64,000 nt of DNA, taken from contig NZ_JBEVTG010000001.1 in NCBI RefSeq assembly GCF_040513375.1, positions 558,001 to 622,000 of the forward strand, written 5' to 3'. The translations under genes were made by a program, and so were the position numbers. This DNA comes from Flagellimonas_B algarum. Lineage in GTDB: Bacteria > Bacteroidota > Bacteroidia > Flavobacteriales > Flavobacteriaceae. The notes beneath the pieces are model-generated. The model saw only the letters and a list, made by a program, of their open reading frames with translations. It was not told the DNA's origin and did no database searches. Positions 52,983 to 62,858 of the stretch are shown here, in pieces (within the stretch, counting starts at the first letter, position 1; each line of letters starts with the position of its first letter).

Positions 52983-53924
52983 TTAATCTTTGCAATAATC
53001 TATGGCGATACTCCCCGGATCGGTACTAGCCGGTACATCGGCTACGGTATTTCCGTTCGGCGTGATGATCTGAAATGACATTTCACCCCAGAAATCGCCC
53101 CTGAAGTTGAAATCGGCCGCTTCGGTCAACCCTGCCGGAACGGTGAAGGTTGCAGAACCTTCACTGGTACCTGCAGCACAATCGTAGCCTGGATCTTCGT
53201 AAGGCGTACAGAGTCCGATTTCGAAAACGGTGCCGTCACTGAGGGTCACGACCAATCCTGGTCCGCCTCCATTGCTGGTGGTAGGTTGCCATCCATCCCC
53301 GTAGGAATCCTGCATGTTCACGGTCCAAACCCCTGGTGTCGGGGGCTTCGGTGGGCAGACCACCGTAGCGGTATACAAGAAGGGTGAGCTGAAGAACGAA
53401 CCGGTCAAGGTGCCCGAGTTGTCAGCGAACGAAAAACGACGGCCATCGTCCAATACCAATTCAAAACGAATGGTGAACTGGTCGGAGCCGTCAACGGTCG
53501 CATCCGAAATCGGAAGTGCCGCAACCAATTGCGGTAAGGTAATCATGTACATGAACCTCGGCAATCCGAACTCCCCAGTGGTGAAGGTCGACGCATCCAA
53601 GGTCTCGGCCAATACCTCCTCCGTACTAAAATCGGTGCCACCGTCGGCTACCGAGTTGTCACGGAAACCCAGCCAGACCTCAACGGACTGGACCAAGGTA
53701 CCCTCCTCTTGGTCTTGGACCTCGAGTTCAACGGCGAAATTGGAATCTGCACTACCGATCGGAATTTCATTGGATATCACACTAACGGTTCTTAGAATGG
53801 CCCCTCGGGTCTCGGCATCGACGATACTATCGAAGACCGTATCGCCATCCCCACAACTTATGACAAAAGCTGTCAGGAAAGCAAATAAGCCTCCTATGAA
53901 TCTTATTTTCTTCATGATTTTCAA
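52983..53924 (-). CDS. Lipoprotein of the SusCD operon, paralogue A
   Basis: A lipoprotein signal ends ISCGDGDTVFD, followed by a domain of about 170 residues shared with the next gene upstream. After that the C-terminal 110 residues differ and contain a DSYGDGWQP motif, cysteines and acidic residues that suggest calcium or ligand binding. Probably a surface lipoprotein in the SusEF position. An alternative start at 53915 drops three residues. Substrate unknown. Confidence 0.7.
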   Translation of the reverse strand: MKIMKKIRFIGGLFAFLTAFVISCGDGDTVFDSIVDAETRGAILRTVSVISNEIPIGSADSNFAVELEVQDQEEGTLVQSVEVWLGFRDNSVADGGTDFSTEEVLAETLDASTFTTGEFGLPRFMYMITLPQLVAALPISDATVDGSDQFTIRFELVLDDGRRFSFADNSGTLTGSFFSSPFLYTATVVCPPKPPTPGVWTVNMQDSYGDGWQPTTSNGGGPGLVVTLSDGTVFEIGLCTPYEDPGYDCAAGTSEGSATFTVPAGLTEAADFNFRGDFWGEMSFQIITPNGNTVADVPASTDPGSIAIDYCKD

Positions 53925-53997
53925 ATTAAACTGGTTACGAAGGCATTAACCTTCAATCGCAAATGGCCACCCTTAGGATGGCCATTGCTTCATGATC

Positions 53998-54960
53998 TTA
54001 CAACTTTGTCAGTACTATCGTCGCTTCATAAGTATTACCGGTACAACCCCCATCAGGATTGAAGTCCTCGAATACCAACGTAAACGACGAGTCATCATCG
54101 AGGTCATAGGGAAATACCCCCACACCGGTCTGACCGATGCTTCCGTTACCACAACCCAAGGAACCTGAATTGATCGATCCAGTAAGTCCTTGGATTTCAT
54201 CACACACCAAATCCAAAGAAAAGGTGTAGTTGATATCAAATCCATCAGGATCATAGATGAAAGCGATACTACGATTGGTTCCATTGGCCGTTACTTCAAC
54301 CATCGGTTGGGTAAATCCGTCCGCAATGCCAAAAGGCGCCGATCCACTGGTTTGGGTCATCGCATATTGCCCAGTGAAATAGGCTTCAGGAACAGGGCAA
54401 ATAACCAAAGGGGTATACAAGAACGGCGAGCTAAAGAACGATCCGGTCAAGGTACCGGAGTTATCGGCGAAGGAGAACCTACGCCCATCGGTCAATACCA
54501 ATTCAAAGCGAACGGTGAACTGGTCACCCCCGGTGATATCGGCATCGTTTCGTCCGACGAAGGACAACATGGCCGGTAGGGTCACACTATAGGTGAACCT
54601 CGGGAGCCCGAATTCGCCGACGGCGAAGGTCGAACTGTCGACCGTTTCAAATAGGGCTTCGGCAACATCGGTTCCAGGACCGACATTTTCCGTGTTGTCC
54701 CTAAATCCGACATACACCTCTACACTGCTTACGTTGTTTCCATTGGCTTGGTCTTGAACTTCCAACTCAACCGTAAAATTACCGCTGGCGTCACCTATGG
54801 GTAATTCATTGGAAACCAAATTGACGGTTCTTAAAATCGCACCACGTTGCTCTGCATCGATGATGGTGTCGAAAACGGTATCACCGTCCTCACAAGCCGT
54901 GAATATCAATAGGGAGGCCAAGGAAGCGACACCAAGAATATTCTTAATGATTCTTTTCAT
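53998..54960 (-). CDS. Lipoprotein of the SusCD operon, paralogue B
   Basis: The signal ends TACEDGDTVFD. Residues 20-195 match paralogue A closely (AILRTV, GEFGLPRF and FSFADNSGTLTG are shared), while the C-terminal half is unrelated and rich in glycine, serine and aspartate, with GFDINYTFSLDLVCDE. The variable end probably decides ligand binding. It lies 73 bases before paralogue A on the same strand and 11 bases after susD. Confidence 0.75.
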   Translation of the reverse strand: MKRIIKNILGVASLASLLIFTACEDGDTVFDTIIDAEQRGAILRTVNLVSNELPIGDASGNFTVELEVQDQANGNNVSSVEVYVGFRDNTENVGPGTDVAEALFETVDSSTFAVGEFGLPRFTYSVTLPAMLSFVGRNDADITGGDQFTVRFELVLTDGRRFSFADNSGTLTGSFFSSPFLYTPLVICPVPEAYFTGQYAMTQTSGSAPFGIADGFTQPMVEVTANGTNRSIAFIYDPDGFDINYTFSLDLVCDEIQGLTGSINSGSLGCGNGSIGQTGVGVFPYDLDDDSSFTLVFEDFNPDGGCTGNTYEATIVLTKL

Positions 54961-54971
54961 ATCACATTATT

Positions 54972-56645
54972 TTAGTTTGCAGGTGGGAAGGTCGGACTGG
55001 CCGGATTGTTATCCCAGAACACCTGCGTAGTCAAATCTGTTCGTTGTTCCAAGTTCGCATTGTTGATCACCTCGTTCTGTGGCAATAGGAACGTTCTTGG
55101 GAACGGACCAGGATTCAGTTCCCAACTTGGCAATAGCGTTGTCGGGAAGCCGGTCTGACGGTAATAATTATACGCATCCGTAGCACCTCCGTAGAGTGTA
55201 GTGAAGTACTGCTCCGCATAGATGTTCTCCTTGTCATCACCTGTAGCGGCATCGAAAGCAGCTACGATGCCATCGATGTACGCGGTCACGGCCGCAGCAT
55301 CAGGGGCGAACGAGGTATCGGCGCTTGCATCAAGGGAGGCGAAGGTCTGCACTTTGGCGATGGACTTGGTAAGACCATCACGTAGGAAACCTGATCGGGC
55401 CGCATCACTTGCAGCCATCTGGCCCCTCCAGAAATCAACATAGGAGGCCAAGATGATCGGCTCGATACCGGCTCCACCGCCACCAAGACCCAAACCGACC
55501 GTACCGAAACTGTTGTCGTCAAACAAACCTCCTGCAGGGTATACCCCAACAGCAGCTCTTAAGAAGTTGTCGGGCGGCGTACCTTCATCGTTGCCGTGGG
55601 ATCGCCCCCAGTACCCGTTGGGGACACTGCAGTACGTAAATCCACCATCTTGATAATGCTGTGGTGGAACCACCAACGAACAGGCCAAAGTTTCTTCACT
55701 CGGCGGAGCATCAGCACCCGGAGTGGAACTTTGCTGCCGGTAGAAGTAATAACGGATACGTGGATCGTTGTTGTCCAACATCAATTCCATCAACCAGTTC
55801 GACTGGTAAATTCCGGCTCCTGAAGGGGTGTAATCGGCTGCAAAATCAGGATGTCTGTCATCGGGTTGCAATTCACTGGTTCCGTATTGGAATTGGAAAT
55901 CATCAGCGGAATCAGCGATAAAATTCCCGCCTGAAATAACCCCGTTGAACGAGGCAACATCACCGGTGTTTTTATAGGCGTATAATCGCAAGGTATTGAT
56001 CAAGCGAACCCATTTGGCCGAATCACCACCGTAAAAAAGGTCGTTCGCCCCTTGGGTAGCCGGCCCACTTGCCAGTAAGCCTTCCGCCTCTGTCAACAAG
56101 CCCAAGGCCGCGGTATAGACCGCTTGCCCATCGTCCAAAGTTGGAGCTGGGAATTCCGCGGGATTACCCGCTTGGCTGAAAGCCGCTTGACCGATAAAAT
56201 CAACCAATTGGATCAAGGCATGGGCATATAGGGCCTTACCGACCCCCACATGGAACGAATAATCGATATCGCTATCCGCATCGATCTGTTCCAAGGTCTG
56301 TAAGTTGGTCAAGATTCCCAAGGAAACCACGTTCGAACCGATGAATAGGTTTCCTGAACTATAGGTCCGAGACCATACACCGTTTAATGTACTTCCGGGG
56401 AAATTGTTAAAATAATCACGCCCGAACATGTAGTCGATTCGCGTCAAATCAGCGGCCCGATCACTAAAAGTGGGTTGGTTAAAGGCATAGGACAACTGTA
56501 TCGAATTGAGCAACAAGTTGGGATCCCCTTGATCTTCTGCCAAGTTATTCGGACTTACCCTTAAGTCCAGCTCGGTCGTCTCACATGCGGTAAACAGGCC
56601 ACCAACTAGGAAGACGATCGAAATGTATTTTACAATAGTTCTCAT
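54972..56645 (-). CDS. SusD/RagB-family outer-membrane lipoprotein
   Basis: The signal ends LFTACETTELDLRVSPN, with the acylated cysteine. The following 530 residues are a SusD-like (type 2) TPR-helical binding protein, with PNLLLNSIQLSYA and KWVRLINTLRLYAYKN typical. It caps the SusC barrel and captures the substrate. Substrate not evident; no glycan-degrading enzyme is encoded near. Confidence 0.9.
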   Translation of the reverse strand: MRTIVKYISIVFLVGGLFTACETTELDLRVSPNNLAEDQGDPNLLLNSIQLSYAFNQPTFSDRAADLTRIDYMFGRDYFNNFPGSTLNGVWSRTYSSGNLFIGSNVVSLGILTNLQTLEQIDADSDIDYSFHVGVGKALYAHALIQLVDFIGQAAFSQAGNPAEFPAPTLDDGQAVYTAALGLLTEAEGLLASGPATQGANDLFYGGDSAKWVRLINTLRLYAYKNTGDVASFNGVISGGNFIADSADDFQFQYGTSELQPDDRHPDFAADYTPSGAGIYQSNWLMELMLDNNDPRIRYYFYRQQSSTPGADAPPSEETLACSLVVPPQHYQDGGFTYCSVPNGYWGRSHGNDEGTPPDNFLRAAVGVYPAGGLFDDNSFGTVGLGLGGGGAGIEPIILASYVDFWRGQMAASDAARSGFLRDGLTKSIAKVQTFASLDASADTSFAPDAAAVTAYIDGIVAAFDAATGDDKENIYAEQYFTTLYGGATDAYNYYRQTGFPTTLLPSWELNPGPFPRTFLLPQNEVINNANLEQRTDLTTQVFWDNNPASPTFPPAN

Positions 56646-56671
56646 AATTTCTTTATCGTTAACAATTTTTA

Positions 56672-59600
56672 TTAGAAAGTGGCTTTGATACTGACACCAT
56701 ATCTTCTAGAGCTAGGGCCGTTCAAGAAATCGAAGCCCCTACCGTTACCGATACCGACACCCTGTACGTTGGGGTCGAAGTTCGCCCCGTCAGGAGTGTT
56801 GTAGGCATCGTACCAAAGGTTGAAGCCCTGCGCGGTCAAGGTCAAGGAACCGAATGGGGTCTTGTCCAAGAACTTTGAAGGGAAGGAATATCCCAAAGAA
56901 ACCTCCTGTAAACGAACCACGGATGCATCGTAGATACGGGTCTCCGTCGGGCCGAACAGTAAGTTGCTGAAGAAATAGGTTGAGTTGTTCAGCTGGATGT
57001 TGTTCACCTCACCAGTGCTCTGGCGGACCCCCGGAAGGATGTACGTATCCAAACGGTTTTGGGTCTCTACGATCAAGCCCCTACCCAACAAGGATGCGAC
57101 GGTACTGGATAGGATGTCGCCCCCTTTGATGTGGTTGATCTGGAAGTTCAGGTTCCAGTTCTTCCAACGCAGGTTGTTGATGAAGTTCATGGTGTAATCA
57201 GGAATCGCATCACCGATGATCGGCACGTTACCGTCGTTGTCTTGACTTACCGAAACATAGCTTCCCGCATCATTGATCAAGAAATTGCCTTCTTCGTCGC
57301 GACCGATCGCCGTTCCGACGATGGTCCCCAAAGATTCCCCTTTGATGGCGGCGTTCGAACCTCTGAACAAGGCTCCTCCAACTGCCAATGATCCAGCGTA
57401 AGCGATGAAATCCTCTTCTTGCTCGGTCACGGTCTCGTCATTCGCGAAGAAATTGACCCGAGAGTTCCAGGTGAAGTTCTCCCCTCTGAAAATGTCGATC
57501 CCAAAATCAACCTCGAAGCCTTCGTTCTGGATTTCCCCGATGTTATTTTGTGTAAAGCTGAATCCCGTTGCTGGTGGCAAGGGTTGGGTCACGATCAAAT
57601 CATTGGTGATCCGATTGAAATAAGTGAAATCTATCGAGATTCGATTTTGCCACAATTTCGATTCGAAACCGACCTCGAATTCTTCCAATAGCTCCGGTTT
57701 CAAATCCGGATTGGCTCGAAAGTTATTAACCTGATTGGTCGTCAATGGTCCGGTAAACACCTGGGTATTTTGTTGGATGGTGTTGACCGTAGGATAACCG
57801 ATCGGGAAGGTCGCCGACGTACCGTACCCTGCCCTGACTTTCAAGAAATTCAATCCATTCTCCGATTTCAAGCCGCTGAAGGCATTGGTCGGTAAGAAGG
57901 ACACACTGGCACCAGGATAGGTCTTGCTGTTGTTTTCAGAGGTCAAATTCGATACCCAATCGGTTCGTGCCGATAGGTTCAAGAAAAGGTAATCGTCGTA
58001 ATCCAAACTGGCCTGGCCCAAAACACCGACGATGTTCCTTTTCCGTGAGAATTGGATCGGTGTCTGGTTTTGGTAATTAAAATGCCTTTTGACCCCGAAT
58101 ACGATCTGACCGGTACTTGAAACCCCTGATTGATCGAAGAAATCCTGACGTGAAGTAGCTCCGGCCGTAAAGGTCAAGCCCATTTTTTCAGATAGGTCAT
58201 AGTTCCCGTTCAAGGATAAGAAGTGATCCCATATCGTGTTGTTGTTATCGAAGGTTTGTAGGAACCCGAATATTACCGAGTTAAAAGCGATACCTCCCTT
58301 GTTCGATCCATTGTCATTGCGTTCATTGTAGAAATCAAGACCTGATCTCCAGTTCAAGGTCATGTTGTCGTTCAACTCGTAAGCCAATGATACGTTCCAG
58401 TTGAAACGATTGGTCAACTGACGGTTGGTGACGTTCTTGGCCGTCCAACGCGGGTTGATGATGTCGTTACCGTTACGGTAGTATACACTAGATCCATCAA
58501 TAGGATTCTCAAACGGCAACCCGATCAAATCGACACTACGTGGTGTGAAGAAAACGTTACCATAAACTGATAGACCATCGGTACCGTTACCCCTACTCGA
58601 TGCGATCGGAGGTGTGCGGTAGTCGGTACGGGCGTAGTTCATGGTACCGGTTACGGTGAACTTGTTCGATAGTTTCGAACGACCACCTATCGATACGTTG
58701 GTCCTGTTCAAGGAGTTGCCCGGGGTAAACCCGATATCGTTCAAGTAACCGACGTTGACGTTATAGGTGGTATTGCCATCGGTAGAGCTGCCCGCGATGT
58801 TCACGGAAGTATTGGTCACATACCCTGGACGGAAGAACTCCTCTACGGAATCATAAGGCCTCCAATCATAGCGAGCGCCTTGAAGCTCTGGGAAGGCGGC
58901 CCTGGTCGAAGCTACCGAAGTAGTCGAATAAGGATGCTCCAAAGTACCGGCATCATCGATGGCCGATTGGTTGCCCCATCCGGCTACACCACCACGGTCG
59001 AAGCTTGGCCCCCAGTTACTGAAGAACCATCCGAACGACTGGTCGAAACCGTTACCGTACTGGTCTTGGTAATCTGGCAATGAAGCGAATTCGTTGGTGA
59101 AGAACGACTGGCTGACCGTAATCTCGGTCTTCTTGGCGCCGCCTGCTTGTGCCCCGGCCTTGGTGGTAATCAAGATCACCCCGTTCTTACCCTGCGTACC
59201 GTAAAGAGTCGCGGCGGCAAGACCTTTCAATACTTCCACACTGGCGATGTTGTTCGGGTCAAGATCCAAGAAACGCGAACCTGAAGTCGCCCCATTCACG
59301 AAGTTCCCTGCAGCACCATTCTGACTGGTGTTGGTGTCGTTACTGAAAGGGATACCATCAACGATGAACAGCGCCTGGTTACTTCCACTAAAGGAACTAA
59401 GACCCCGAACCGTTACGTTGGTCGCGGAACCTGAGGCACCACCTGCAGAGGTGATCTGAACACCCGCTGCCTTACCGGAAAGCACCCTGGCGACGTCACC
59501 CTCGGTCCTGTTCTCCAATTGTTCCGAACCGACGGAGGTCACGGCGTACCCTAGGGCCTTCTTTTCCCTTTTGATACCCTGGGCGGTCACAACCACTTCT

Positions 59601-59908
59601 TCAAGTGCCTGTGCATCCTCCTCCATCTGCACGTTGACGGTAGTTCCGGCACCGACCGTCCTTCTGACATCCTTTTGACCGATGTAAGAGAACAATAGGC
59701 TTTGGCCCGCACTGGCATTGATCGCGTAGTTGCCATCAAAATCGGTTTGGGTTCCGTTGGACGTACCCTCAACGACGATGTTGACACCCGGCAGGGGAAG
59801 CCCCTGGTCGTCGGTGACCACACCGGTGATCGTTTTTTCCTGTCCCATAAGATGCCCACTTAGCATTAGGGCAAATAGGAAAGACAGAAATCGAAGTTTC
59901 TGTTTCAT
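56672..59908 (-). CDS. SusC/RagA-type TonB-dependent receptor
   Basis: A 1078-residue receptor: signal peptide, carboxypeptidase-D-regulatory-like domain (GVVTDDQGLPLPGVNIVVEG), TonB plug (ALEEVVVTAQGIKREKKALG), and a long barrel ending in SSRRYGVSIKATF. It imports a ligand across the outer membrane with SusD. It is transcribed first in the operon, followed by susD and the two lipoproteins. Confidence 0.95.
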   Translation of the reverse strand: MKQKLRFLSFLFALMLSGHLMGQEKTITGVVTDDQGLPLPGVNIVVEGTSNGTQTDFDGNYAINASAGQSLLFSYIGQKDVRRTVGAGTTVNVQMEEDAQALEEVVVTAQGIKREKKALGYAVTSVGSEQLENRTEGDVARVLSGKAAGVQITSAGGASGSATNVTVRGLSSFSGSNQALFIVDGIPFSNDTNTSQNGAAGNFVNGATSGSRFLDLDPNNIASVEVLKGLAAATLYGTQGKNGVILITTKAGAQAGGAKKTEITVSQSFFTNEFASLPDYQDQYGNGFDQSFGWFFSNWGPSFDRGGVAGWGNQSAIDDAGTLEHPYSTTSVASTRAAFPELQGARYDWRPYDSVEEFFRPGYVTNTSVNIAGSSTDGNTTYNVNVGYLNDIGFTPGNSLNRTNVSIGGRSKLSNKFTVTGTMNYARTDYRTPPIASSRGNGTDGLSVYGNVFFTPRSVDLIGLPFENPIDGSSVYYRNGNDIINPRWTAKNVTNRQLTNRFNWNVSLAYELNDNMTLNWRSGLDFYNERNDNGSNKGGIAFNSVIFGFLQTFDNNNTIWDHFLSLNGNYDLSEKMGLTFTAGATSRQDFFDQSGVSSTGQIVFGVKRHFNYQNQTPIQFSRKRNIVGVLGQASLDYDDYLFLNLSARTDWVSNLTSENNSKTYPGASVSFLPTNAFSGLKSENGLNFLKVRAGYGTSATFPIGYPTVNTIQQNTQVFTGPLTTNQVNNFRANPDLKPELLEEFEVGFESKLWQNRISIDFTYFNRITNDLIVTQPLPPATGFSFTQNNIGEIQNEGFEVDFGIDIFRGENFTWNSRVNFFANDETVTEQEEDFIAYAGSLAVGGALFRGSNAAIKGESLGTIVGTAIGRDEEGNFLINDAGSYVSVSQDNDGNVPIIGDAIPDYTMNFINNLRWKNWNLNFQINHIKGGDILSSTVASLLGRGLIVETQNRLDTYILPGVRQSTGEVNNIQLNNSTYFFSNLLFGPTETRIYDASVVRLQEVSLGYSFPSKFLDKTPFGSLTLTAQGFNLWYDAYNTPDGANFDPNVQGVGIGNGRGFDFLNGPSSRRYGVSIKATF

Positions 59909-60441
59909 AAATTTTGAGTTTTAGTTAGAAATCTTTTTACAATTGAGAAAGGAGGACGGGAGAAAGCGGAAGTGCTAATTCAAATCAAACTTAAAATGAG
60001 AACAAAACCTAAATGGATCGTTTTGTCTTCGTAAGTAAGGCCTCTCACCGCCCTACCTTTACAATTGCAGCACAATGGTACCCCCAAAGCAGGGTGTCAA
60101 TCGACCAAATGTGTACAGCAATACCTTTTTGAAGCCCTACGTATGTTAAAAAATCGGAGGTTGGAATCCGCTTTCCCATCAAGGTGGTGCGGCCTAGTGT
60201 AACACCGTCATTTTACCGGCAATCCATCCAATTCCCCCAAAGCCTGGAAGCATGATCATAACCAAGAAGGAATACGTGTCAAATCTTGGCGTAACCATAT
60301 CCAACCCTAATGTCCAGTGGCAAATGGAATAGACAAAAAAGCCCCAAGCAAACTACTTGGGGCTTTCACGAAACAAGATGATCTAATCTAAAAAACCAAC
60401 ATTGTACTGAAATTTAATTTTGAATACCGTTTAAATACATG
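59909..60441. other. 533-base intergenic region upstream of susC
   Basis: On the minus strand a -7-like box TAAGTTTG lies at 59986-59993 and could start the susC transcript. A terminator at 60338-60366 belongs to the next gene. Between them, 60194-60298 on the minus strand has a 34-codon ATG frame (MVTPRFDTYSFLVMIM and on) that reads like a membrane helix; upstream codons stay open to the terminator hairpin. It is a weak candidate. Nothing else stands out. Confidence 0.5.
60338..60366 (-). terminator. Intrinsic terminator after the NHL-like gene
   Basis: AAAGCCCCAAG-CAAACTA-CTTGGGGCTTT with an A-run on the left reads as a hairpin plus U-run on the minus strand, about 75 bases after the stop of the 60442-61350 gene. 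Confidence 0.8.
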
Positions 60442-61350
60442 CTATCGCAAATCAATATATCGAAGTGGGGCCGCCTTGCCGTTTCCATTTTGTGAAATAT
60501 ACAAGCGTCCTTTTGCCGCGTCGATGGCGATTCCATTTGGCGTGATGAATCCGGCTTCCGACAAAGGGCCGTCTTTATGACCCAATTCACCGGAGCCGGC
60601 GAATTCATGTACCCCACCATGTTCATCGATCCGGTAGATTTTGTTCGATCCATACCCGGTCGCATAGAATTGCCCTTCAAAGAATTCCAAATACCCTACC
60701 ACATAGCCGGGATAGGTAATCGGGATCGAAGCGAATTCAGAAAGTTGCCACTCGTTATCTATCCTAAGGATCTTACCAGTGCTGAAGTTACTCAGGAAAA
60801 TATCGCCTTCGAGGCCGTAGGTGATGCCGGTGCACCCTTTCAATCGATCGTCTTGAACGATATCTTCAACACTACCGTCAAAAGTGACCTTCCGCAAGGC
60901 GGCGTGGGTATAACTAGGAATCAAGAAATAGGTGCTGCTACGATCCAATAGGACATCCCCGGAAAAACCATCAAGATCCGCGATTTTTTGCAATGCCCCG
61001 TTTTTGTATTGCATAAATTCACTACGGGTATAGGAATTTTTTTGGTTGAAAAAGTAAGTGCCTTTCGCGTCGAAGGTGCCGCCGACCGGGCCACGGACTT
61101 CATTCTCGAACAACACTTCGATTTCGCCGTTTTGATGAAGTGCGAACACCTTGGTACCACTCCCCATAATATCGGCGGTTGCGGTTCCGTATTGATTGAC
61201 GTATACGGTGCCATCATGGGCCACCGCTACGGATCCGTTGCCGTAGAACTCGGTACCGATGGAATGGACTTCAAATTCTTGCGCATTCAAGGGAGTCGTG
61301 ACGACTGACCCCATAAGAACAAGACTCATTACAAGATTGCAGTATTTCAT
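60442..61350 (-). CDS. Secreted NHL/SMP-30-like beta-propeller protein
   Basis: The ATG at 61350 starts a signal peptide (MKYCNLVMSLVLMGSVV, cleavage near LNAQ), and an upstream ATG at 61413 would lack it. The rest shows repeated strand blades with GITYGLEGDIFLSN and ITPNGIAIDAAKGRLYISQ, as in NHL or SMP-30 propellers. Periplasmic; substrate unknown. Confidence 0.8.
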   Translation of the reverse strand: MKYCNLVMSLVLMGSVVTTPLNAQEFEVHSIGTEFYGNGSVAVAHDGTVYVNQYGTATADIMGSGTKVFALHQNGEIEVLFENEVRGPVGGTFDAKGTYFFNQKNSYTRSEFMQYKNGALQKIADLDGFSGDVLLDRSSTYFLIPSYTHAALRKVTFDGSVEDIVQDDRLKGCTGITYGLEGDIFLSNFSTGKILRIDNEWQLSEFASIPITYPGYVVGYLEFFEGQFYATGYGSNKIYRIDEHGGVHEFAGSGELGHKDGPLSEAGFITPNGIAIDAAKGRLYISQNGNGKAAPLRYIDLR

Positions 61351-61400
61351 AATCTGGATTTTTGGCAAGTACGTGCATAGCGATGTGCCGCTCGCCCTAT

Positions 61401-61414
61401 TGTGAACAGTCACA
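61401..61414. promoter_or_regulatory. Perfect palindrome TGTGA-N4-TCACA
   Basis: TGTGA-ACAG-TCACA lies between the AraC stop and the NHL-like gene start, 51 bases before the latter. It has a Crp-like half-site but a spacer of four rather than six. No -7 box sits at the spacing seen for GTAAC sites. Confidence 0.35.
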
Positions 61415-61427
61415 CGTGTTCCTTATG

Positions 61428-62597
61428 CTATGCTACGTTTTTGGATTTTAAATATTGGGAAGGCGTCACTCCAAGACGCGATTTGAAGACGCGATTGAAG
61501 GTCGATTTCGAATTGAACCCAGCTTCCATCGCCAAGGCCAATAAGGTATGACTGGCGTGACGGTTATTTTTGATTTTTTCTAAAAAAGCATCGATGCGGA
61601 ACGCATTGATGTAATCGTAGAAGGTCGACTGATGGATTTGGTTCAACAACCATGACAAATTGTTCGAGCTCGTATTCATCTTGCTCGCCAATTCTTGCAA
61701 GGTCAAATCGGGTTTCAAATACACTTTTTCGGTTTCCATGAAATAATGCAACCGTTTTTGCAGCTGCTGGATCTCATCCGGTTTCAAACGATCGCTCTCG
61801 GATTTGGTTTTGGGACTCTGCCGAATGCGAAATATGGCCGGCTGTTTCAGACTGAAATACCCGATGACATAAATAAAAATCGGGGTCGATACCCACATGG
61901 TCGTATAGTTGAGCACCCCTATTTGGGTTCTGAAGAAATAAAGCGAGATAAAACTGATCAACCATAACAGGATGAATACCCCCAAGGTCGCCAAGAACAT
62001 CCATAAGTACCTCCGTATCGTCTGACGGAACGACATGGCTTTTTCTTCGAGCTTCTTGAACCGATTCAACAGTCGCATTGAAAATAGCGTGTACAAAATG
62101 AACGAAATCAGGCCACCGGCTTCAACGATAAAGAACATCAGATTGAACTGTCCTGAGAAATACCGCTCATTGAACTCGGCCAACGAAAAGCCCAACCCCC
62201 AAAAATAGTACCCCAGATGGGCCAATGCGGGGAGGTAATGAAGCCATGGTAACCGAAACGTCGGTTGTTCAGCGAACAACATCCTTCGAACATAGGTATA
62301 GACCAAAGGGCCGAATAAGAAAATGGTGGTATCCGCCAAAATACCAAACCGCCATACCCATGCCAGTGGAATGCGAAGTACCGCCATCCGACCCAACAAC
62401 ATGAATACGGATATCAACAAGAGCACCGACAAGATGCCGTTCGCCTCTTTGTTCCGATTGGGTAGCAGTCGTAAGGATAAGGCTAAAAAAATGCCCTGGC
62501 TGACCCCAAGTATCAAAATGATATCAAGTAAATCGAATTGCACTTCCGAAAGAATTTGCTTCCAATTTAGAAATTCCATGTCAGGATAACGGAGCAT
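61428..62597 (-). CDS. Membrane-anchored AraC-family regulator
   Basis: About seven membrane helices (residues 20-250) precede a cytoplasmic AraC helix-turn-helix pair (LTLQELASKMNTSSNNLSW and the later HTLLALAMEAGFNSKSTFNRV). Members sense signals in or near the membrane. An alternative start at ATG 62579 removes six residues and begins just before the first helix. It may control the adjacent propeller gene. Confidence 0.88.
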   Translation of the reverse strand: MLRYPDMEFLNWKQILSEVQFDLLDIILILGVSQGIFLALSLRLLPNRNKEANGILSVLLLISVFMLLGRMAVLRIPLAWVWRFGILADTTIFLFGPLVYTYVRRMLFAEQPTFRLPWLHYLPALAHLGYYFWGLGFSLAEFNERYFSGQFNLMFFIVEAGGLISFILYTLFSMRLLNRFKKLEEKAMSFRQTIRRYLWMFLATLGVFILLWLISFISLYFFRTQIGVLNYTTMWVSTPIFIYVIGYFSLKQPAIFRIRQSPKTKSESDRLKPDEIQQLQKRLHYFMETEKVYLKPDLTLQELASKMNTSSNNLSWLLNQIHQSTFYDYINAFRIDAFLEKIKNNRHASHTLLALAMEAGFNSKSTFNRVFKSRLGVTPSQYLKSKNVA

Positions 62598-62858
62598 TGG
62601 TTACAATGAGACCGAATTTTGTGCGATTTATCATGGATTTCGAGCACATCCATTCAAAAAGACGAAACACTGTACGCATCTTTATATCTATGAATATCAA
62701 ATGTTTACGCCGATTTTTGATATGCTGGCAAACGAGAACTTCCCCTAAGTTTCCCAAAAACGGTGTAACAAAACGGAATACTGCGATATCTCTGTAGTGT
62801 ATTGTTAATTGATCGGCACGACTCAGGTTAGCCGTTCCAAACCAAAATCCGACCCACC

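Noticed and set aside
52983..56645. Polysaccharide utilisation locus
   Set aside because: SusC and SusD are present but no glycoside hydrolase, lyase or sulfatase gene is adjacent, so a glycan substrate is not supported.
61375..61433. Inverted repeat GCATAGC/GCTATGC after the AraC gene as a terminator
   Set aside because: The loop is about 45 bases and no T-run follows on the minus strand.
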